Positions 6,395 to 10,342 of a stretch of 10,342 nucleotides of DNA are shown piece after piece; position 1 is the first letter of the stretch; every line of letters begins with the position of its first letter. The DNA is from Oscillospiraceae bacterium. GTDB lineage: Bacteria; Bacillota; Clostridia; Oscillospirales; Oscillospiraceae. The position numbers and the translations under genes were made by a program. The notes beneath the pieces are model-generated. The model was given only the letters and a program-made list of their open reading frames with translations. It searched no databases and was not told where the DNA came from. The stretch lies in assembly GCA_902767395.1 (NCBI GenBank), contig CACXHI010000227.1, forward strand, positions 1 through 10,342. Reading direction: 5' to 3'.

Positions 6395-6834
6395 AGCTTC
6401 TGGTTTTGAACGGGCCGAACCTCAATCTTTTGGGGCTTCGGGAACCAGAAATTTACGGAAAACAGGATTATTTGTATTTATGTCAACTGATAAAGCAGCA
6501 CGCGGCCCAAATCGGCGTCGAGGTCGAGATTCGGCAGACGAACCACGAGGGCGTGCTTGTGGATTGGATTCAGCAGGCGCGGGGGCAGTTTGACGGTATC
6601 GTTCTGAACCCGGCGGCCTACACCCACACCTCCGTCGCCCTGCTGGACGCAGTGGCGGCGGTCGGCCTGCCGACGGTGGAGGTGCATATCTCCGACGTGA
6701 CGAAGCGCGAGGCCTTCCGGCGGATCAGCTACGTCCGCTCTGCCTGCGTCGCAACCATCGCGGGACACGGGCTGGAGGGCTATCTGGAAGCGATGGACAC
6801 CCTATTATCACAATGGAACCGGAGGAGCCTATGA
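6391..6834 (+). CDS. aroQ: Type II 3-dehydroquinate dehydratase
   Basis: A 147-aa enzyme converting 3-dehydroquinate to 3-dehydroshikimate, the third step of the pathway; the type II family forms dodecamers. Motifs: 'LNGPNLNLLGLREPEIYG' at residues 6-23 with catalytic Tyr22 and Arg17 on the flexible lid, 'QTNHEG' at 49-54, 'LNPAAYTHTS' at 72-81 with Asn73 and His79, and 'VEVHIS' at 96-101 with His99. The residue after HIS is Asp102 where many family members have Asn. I chose the ATG at 6391 because it overlaps the aroE/aroK stop as ATGA, has AAGGAGG about 8 nt upstream and gives the usual family length; a frame-open ATG 30 bp upstream would add a ten-residue basic tail with no family match. 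Its stop overlaps the aroA start in the same way. Confidence 0.96.
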   Translation: MKLLVLNGPNLNLLGLREPEIYGKQDYLYLCQLIKQHAAQIGVEVEIRQTNHEGVLVDWIQQARGQFDGIVLNPAAYTHTSVALLDAVAAVGLPTVEVHISDVTKREAFRRISYVRSACVATIAGHGLEGYLEAMDTLLSQWNRRSL

Positions 6835-8072
6835 AGATCCGAGTGAACCCCTCGCAGGCGGTCGGCCGTGTGACAGCCCCGCCGTCAAAGAGCATGGCGC
6901 ACCGCCAGCTCATTGCCGCCGCCCTTGGGCAGTCGCCCCGCGCGGTGGAGAATCTGGAATGGTCCGAGGACGTTCTGGCGACGCTGGACTGTCTGCGTGC
7001 CCTCGGCGCTTCCGTCGAACGGACGGGGCACGGCGCGGTTCTCGGCGGGCTGGACCCCTTCGCCGTGCCGGAAGGGGCGGTGCTTCCCTGCCGGGAATCG
7101 GGCAGCACGCTGCGTTTTCTGCTGCCGCTGGCCCTGCTCTCCGGGCGCACGGTCACGTTCACCGGCTCGGAGCGGCTGCTGGAGCGGCCGTTGGAAATCT
7201 ACGAGCAGATCTGCGCCGGACAGCGCCTGTTCTATGACCGCCAGCGCGACCGTCTGACCGTGCGCGGCCCCTTGAAGCCCGACGAGTTCTCCCTGCGGGG
7301 CGATTTGAGCAGCCAGTTTGTCACGGGTCTGCTCTATGCGCTGCCGTTTCTGGACGCGCCGAGCCGCATCACCCTGCTGACTCCGGCGGAGAGCGCCTCC
7401 TACGTGGACATGACGCTGGCGGTGCTGCGCAACTACGGCATTCGGATCGTCAGTGTGGGGCCGGATCGCTTTCACATCCCCGCCAAGCAAAAATATCGCC
7501 CGCACCCGGTTCGGGTGGAAGGCGACTGGTCGAACGCGGCCTTTTTGGAGGCGCTGAATTTTCTGGGTGGGAACGTGCAGGTGCAGGGCTTGGACGCGCT
7601 GAGCCCGCAGGGGGACAAGGTTTTTCGCACACTGCTGGAGGCCCTGCGGAAGAAAAAGCCCGTGCTGGACGTGCGAAACTGCCCTGATCTGGCCCCGATC
7701 CTGATGGCAATGGCGGCAGCCGCGCACGGCGCGATAATACAGGGAACAACCCGCCTGCAATACAAGGAATCCGACCGCGGCACGGTCATGGCGCAGGAGC
7801 TGGAAAAGTTTGGCATTCAGGCAGTCCCGGAGGCGGATCACATCTGGGTGGAGGACGGAACCCTGCGAACGCCGACCCAGCCGTTGGACAGCCACAACGA
7901 CCACCGCATTGCCATGGCGCTGACCGTCCTGCTGACGCTGGTGGGCGGGGAGCTGCGGCACGCAGAGGCTGTGGCCAAGAGCTGGCCCGGCTTTTTCGAC
8001 GTGCTGCTTGGCCTCGGAATCTTGATCGAGCGGGTGGAGGAAACGGCAATTGAAGATGGACCTGGAATTTGA
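6831..8072 (+). CDS. aroA: 5-enolpyruvylshikimate-3-phosphate (EPSP) synthase
   Basis: A 414-aa enzyme that joins phosphoenolpyruvate to shikimate-3-phosphate, the sixth step and the target of glyphosate. Substrate residues are recognisable: 'PPSKSMAHR' with K20, S21 and R25, 'SSQFVTGLL', 'CPDLAPIL' with the catalytic Asp286, 'YKESDRG' with E313, D315 and R316, and 'NDHRIAMA' with D357, H358 and R359. The PEP/glyphosate loop reads 'CRESGSTLRFL' (G91 to F96), unlike the 'GNAGTAMRPL' of E. coli. The ATG at 6831 is chosen because it forms an ATGA overlap with the aroQ stop, has GGAGGA 5 nt upstream and starts at the conserved first beta strand; an in-frame ATG 18 bp earlier lacks this support. 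The 3' end overlaps the DAHP synthase gene by 17-23 bp. Confidence 0.96.
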   Translation: MKIRVNPSQAVGRVTAPPSKSMAHRQLIAAALGQSPRAVENLEWSEDVLATLDCLRALGASVERTGHGAVLGGLDPFAVPEGAVLPCRESGSTLRFLLPLALLSGRTVTFTGSERLLERPLEIYEQICAGQRLFYDRQRDRLTVRGPLKPDEFSLRGDLSSQFVTGLLYALPFLDAPSRITLLTPAESASYVDMTLAVLRNYGIRIVSVGPDRFHIPAKQKYRPHPVRVEGDWSNAAFLEALNFLGGNVQVQGLDALSPQGDKVFRTLLEALRKKKPVLDVRNCPDLAPILMAMAAAAHGAIIQGTTRLQYKESDRGTVMAQELEKFGIQAVPEADHIWVEDGTLRTPTQPLDSHNDHRIAMALTVLLTLVGGELRHAEAVAKSWPGFFDVLLGLGILIERVEETAIEDGPGI

Positions 8073-9087
8073 ACGTAAGCTGACAATTCCGCTGGAGACC
8101 AAGCAGCGCTTTCCCGTCACCTCGGAGCTGGCGCCGATTGTGGAGGAACGCGCACGCACGCTGCGCGACATCTTTGAGGGCCGGGACCGGCGCTGTCTGC
8201 TGCTCATCGGCCCCTGCTCGGCGGACAGGGCGGACAGCGTGCTGACCTATCTGGAACGGCTGCGGCGGGTGCAGGAGGAAGTGCGGGCGCAGATTTTCAT
8301 TGTCCCCCGCGTGTTCTCCAACAAGCCGCGCACCACCGGCGAGGGCTACATGGGCCTTGTTCACCAGCCGGATGCGGCGGGACGGCCCGATCCCTTTCAG
8401 GGGATCATCGCAGTGCGTTCGCTCCATCTGCGGGCCCTGCGGGAGACGGGCTTCACCTGCGCCGACGAGATGCTCTACCCGGAAAACCACCGCTATCTGG
8501 ACGATCTTTTGGCCTATGTGACAGTCGGCGCCCGCTCGGTAGAGGATCAACAGCACCGGCTGACCGCCTCCGGCCTCGGCATTCCCGTGGGGATGAAAAA
8601 TCCCACCCACGGCGACCTGCGGGTGATGATGAACGCGATCCACGCCGCCCAGAGAAAGCACAGCTTCATCTATCGGGGCTGGGCCGTCCACTCGCCGGGC
8701 AATCCCCTGGCCCACGCGGTTCTGCGGGGACGGCAGACCGAGGCCGGCGGTACCCTGCCGAACTATCAGTATGAGAGCCTGCAGCGGCTGGCTGCCCTCT
8801 ACCTAGCCTCCGACGCCCGGAATCCCGCCGTCATCATCGACACGAACCACGCCAACTCGGGCAAGGACCCGTTTCGCCAGCCGGAGGTCATTCGGGACGT
8901 GCTGGAAAGCCGCCGTCGGGACGGGGAGATTGCCCAGCTCGTCAAGGGTTTTCTGGTCGAGAGCTATCTGGAGGACGGCTGCCAGCGCCCCGGCGGCACC
9001 GTCTTCGGCCAGTCCATCACCGACGCCTGCCTCGGCTGGGAAAAAACGGAGCGGTTGATCTACGATCTTGCGGAACATTTTTCCTGA
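8050..9087 (+). CDS. aroF: 3-deoxy-7-phosphoheptulonate (DAHP) synthase, class I AroF/AroG/AroH type
   Basis: About 345 aa; condenses PEP with erythrose-4-phosphate, the entry step of the pathway, yet encoded last in the operon. Metal ligands are all present, numbered from the TTG: Cys56 in 'LIGPCS', His267 in 'DTNHANSGKD', Glu304 in 'LVESYLEDG' and Asp325 in 'SITDACLGWE'. PEP and sugar contacts lie in 'NKPRTTGEGYMGLVHQP', 'GARSVEDQQHR' and 'PVGMKNPTHGD'. The E. coli-like family and the N-terminal extension fit the feedback-controlled AroFGH group, but I cannot tell which amino acid would inhibit it. The start is uncertain: TTG at 8050 lies 9 nt after GGAGG, whereas the ATG at 8056 lies 15 nt after it, so the TTG has the better spacing. 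Either way the gene overlaps the end of aroA. No regulatory mutase or ACT domain is fused. A terminator hairpin follows immediately. Confidence 0.95.
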   Translation: MKMDLEFERKLTIPLETKQRFPVTSELAPIVEERARTLRDIFEGRDRRCLLLIGPCSADRADSVLTYLERLRRVQEEVRAQIFIVPRVFSNKPRTTGEGYMGLVHQPDAAGRPDPFQGIIAVRSLHLRALRETGFTCADEMLYPENHRYLDDLLAYVTVGARSVEDQQHRLTASGLGIPVGMKNPTHGDLRVMMNAIHAAQRKHSFIYRGWAVHSPGNPLAHAVLRGRQTEAGGTLPNYQYESLQRLAALYLASDARNPAVIIDTNHANSGKDPFRQPEVIRDVLESRRRDGEIAQLVKGFLVESYLEDGCQRPGGTVFGQSITDACLGWEKTERLIYDLAEHFS

Positions 9088-9125
9088 AAAAGCCGCATTC
9101 CCAATCAAGTGAAATGCAGCTTTTT
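9087..9125. terminator. Intrinsic terminator of the aro operon, probably bidirectional
   Basis: AAAAAGC-C-GCATT (9087-9099) pairs with AATGC-A-GCTTTTT (9113-9125) with one C/A mismatch and a 13-nt loop. The T-run at 9121-9125 serves the plus strand and the A-run at 9087-9091 gives T's on the minus strand, where the convergent lipoprotein gene ends at 9130. Confidence 0.85.
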
Positions 9126-9129
9126 CTTA

Positions 9130-10191
9130 TCAATCCGGGAGAATCTGTACCATCACGGCCTGTCCGTTTTCCGCGATGCCGTCGGAGAGGAAGTACCAGC
9201 GCCGGGTTCCCTCTGCCGAGGTGAAATCCACGATCAGAACGGTCTTCTCCTTCGGCGGAAGCCGGAACCCGGAGGAGGGGAAAACAACCTCTGTGCGCGG
9301 GCAGTCACACAGATCGGCATAGGCCGCGTCGCTCTGCCAGATCTCCATGGTATCGAAGCCGAGATTGAGATGGGACGCTGAATACTCCCCGCAGTAGGAG
9401 GCGGCGTAGGGCTTGCCCTTGACCGTCAGCTCGTCGGTCAGGCGGAGCGAATGCACCGCGCCGCCGTATTGGGAGGCGATTTGCTGCGCCATCGACGGCG
9501 CGTTTCCGGACAGGCAGAGGCTTTCAGAATCGGCATGAAGCAGACTGTAAATGCCCATGACCCCATTGCTCCCGCTGTGCTCAAATTCCCGAATAAAGTT
9601 CTGCGCCATGACGTTCTCCTGATAGGCGAGGCCGATCAGGACGTCATAGTTCAGGATATCATAGAATGCCACGCCCTGCTCGTTGTTTTCTTTCGCAAGG
9701 GCGTAGGACTCGGAGTTCTCCAGTCCAGCCTCCCGAAGCTCGGAGAGATACCGCTCCCCCAGACTTGAGAATTCGTGGCCCACGTCCGTCCCGTGGAAAA
9801 CGGTCTCGGGGTATTGTTCCTTGATTGCACGATAGAAGGCCAGCAGGCTCCCGGTTTCCTCCGCCTCTATGCCGTCGTCAAAGAGGCGGAGGAGCACGTC
9901 GTCGCTGTCAGCCTGCATCCACTCGTTGAGATACGCCGCTTTGCAATAGGACGTCTCCAAAAACAGGTCGCGCATTCCCCCGGCGTAGAATTCGTCCCAG
10001 AACTCCAGCTCCTTTTCGTGAAAACGCTCCGTCGCCGTGCCCTCGGCAAACAGATAGATTAGCCCCGACGAGACAGCCGTCTCGTCCCGCTGCGTCGGGG
10101 TCGTGTCCGAGTATGCCTTGGGCGCGCCGGGGTCGGCACACGCGCCCAGCACCAGCGCGAGCAGCAGCGCAAGCAGCACCAGTTTCTTCAA
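9130..10191 (-). CDS. Lipoprotein, possibly a divergent ChaN/erythromycin-esterase-like (Tiki superfamily) protein
   Basis: A 353-aa predicted lipoprotein. From the TTG at 10191-10189 it begins 'MKKLVLLALLLALVLGAC', an ideal lipoprotein signal with Cys18 as the lipidation site; GGAGGGAG lies about 5 nt before this TTG, whereas an upstream in-frame TTG at 10227 would spoil the signal peptide. The mature protein should sit on the outer face of the membrane. Visible patterns include 'GLIYLFAEGT' (43-52), 'GMRDLFLETSYCKAAYLN' (72-89), 'FHGTDVGHEF' (132-141) and 'GVMGIYSLLH' ending at His219. From memory of the family, clostridial ChaN/EreA-like proteins have a similar order but with Glu-x-His in the first motif; here that position reads A-E-G-T without His. 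The C-terminal part (about 240-353) is beta-rich and unassigned. The fold assignment is tentative; existence of the gene is well supported. It is convergent with the aro operon and shares its terminator. Confidence 0.85.
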   Translation of the reverse strand: MKKLVLLALLLALVLGACADPGAPKAYSDTTPTQRDETAVSSGLIYLFAEGTATERFHEKELEFWDEFYAGGMRDLFLETSYCKAAYLNEWMQADSDDVLLRLFDDGIEAEETGSLLAFYRAIKEQYPETVFHGTDVGHEFSSLGERYLSELREAGLENSESYALAKENNEQGVAFYDILNYDVLIGLAYQENVMAQNFIREFEHSGSNGVMGIYSLLHADSESLCLSGNAPSMAQQIASQYGGAVHSLRLTDELTVKGKPYAASYCGEYSASHLNLGFDTMEIWQSDAAYADLCDCPRTEVVFPSSGFRLPPKEKTVLIVDFTSAEGTRRWYFLSDGIAENGQAVMVQILPD

Positions 10192-10203
10192 AATCTCCCT
10201 CCA

Positions 10204-10246
10204 AGCCGCGGCGCGGCTCTCCTGCAAGAAAGAGCACAGAGAGCCG
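10204..10246. repeat. Overlapping inverted repeats just upstream of the lipoprotein start
   Basis: CGGCTCTC (10214-10221) is a perfect inverted match to GAGAGCCG (10239-10246) with a 17-nt loop. A second, shorter stem, AGCCG (10204-10208) with CGGCT (10214-10218), uses the same left arm. In the minus-strand transcript the two hairpins are mutually exclusive, and the second ends directly before the Shine-Dalgarno of the lipoprotein gene. No T-tract follows either. A regulatory role is inference. Confidence 0.4.
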
Positions 10247-10306
10247 TCCCGTTGGGAACCGCCCTCCGTGTCAGTTGGATCGCAGAATCAGGGGTGCGGT
10301 TTCGCC

Positions 10307-10342
10307 TTAATCCTGATCCCAGTTGTGCCACACGTTCTGCAC
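10307..10342 (-). CDS. Possible C-terminal end of an upstream gene (window edge)
   Basis: On the minus strand an open frame enters from the window edge and ends at a TAA (10309-10307), giving only eleven codons, 'VQNVWHNWDQD'. The spacing of about 115 bp to the lipoprotein start and the same strand would suit a preceding gene, but eleven residues are too few to identify or even prove a coding region. The rest of 10192-10306 shows only the inverted repeats described separately. Confidence 0.25.
   Translation of the reverse strand: MQNVWHNWDQD

Noticed and set aside
6885..8207. Minus-strand open frame of 440 codons antisense to aroA
   Set aside because: Although long, it crosses the aroA-aroF junction, is low in complexity and has no domain motifs; the plus-strand genes explain the region fully.
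9109..9381. Plus-strand open frame after the aro operon
   Set aside because: It starts within the terminator hairpin and is antisense to the lipoprotein gene, with no ribosome site or domain.
10192..10227. Upstream TTG (10227) as the start of the lipoprotein
   Set aside because: It would place twelve polar residues before the signal peptide and lies inside the inverted repeat; the TTG at 10191 has GGAGGGAG in place and gives a textbook lipoprotein signal.

Overview
The window looks like a chromosomal piece of a GC-rich Firmicute, most probably a gut-type clostridium (Oscillospiraceae/Ruminococcaceae-like). This rests on the GC-rich coding sequence with AT-rich promoter gaps, strong GGAGG-type ribosome binding sites, Gram-positive style lipoprotein and ABC-2 exporter genes, and clostridial-looking shikimate enzymes. 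The taxonomic call is inference; there is no rRNA or tRNA here.

Left arm (1-2448, all minus strand): a four-TM protein of unknown function (1840-2436), a GTG-started His/Ser/Arg-rich protein with one C-terminal TM (1420-1755) behind a well-formed promoter (1788-1816), then an ABC exporter ATPase (638-1351) overlapping by 7 bp an ABC-2 permease that runs off the window start (644 to <1).

Centre (2603-9087, plus strand): a compact six-gene operon encoding all seven steps of the shikimate pathway plus chorismate mutase. Order: chorismate mutase-AroB fusion, AroC, AroE-AroK fusion, AroQ (type II dehydroquinase), AroA, DAHP synthase. Four of the five junctions overlap (three ATGA overlaps, one of 17-23 bp). 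The exception is the 73-bp aroC-aroE gap, which holds a GC-rich palindromic element. A good sigma-A promoter with an extended -10 lies just upstream (2547-2575) and the leader is only about 20 nt. A terminator hairpin with T/A tracts on both sides (9087-9125) closes the operon and probably serves the convergent gene too. From PEP and erythrose-4-phosphate the operon alone could yield prephenate; the phenylalanine/tyrosine-specific enzymes are not in the window.

Right arm (9130-10342, minus strand): a lipoprotein of 353 aa starting at a TTG codon, with features suggesting a divergent ChaN/erythromycin-esterase-like (Tiki) fold, an inverted-repeat region just upstream, and the last codons of another possible gene at the window edge.

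The most notable items are the chorismate mutase-dehydroquinate synthase fusion and the complete, fusion-compacted pathway operon. I see no phage, IS element, CRISPR array, RNA gene or defence system.
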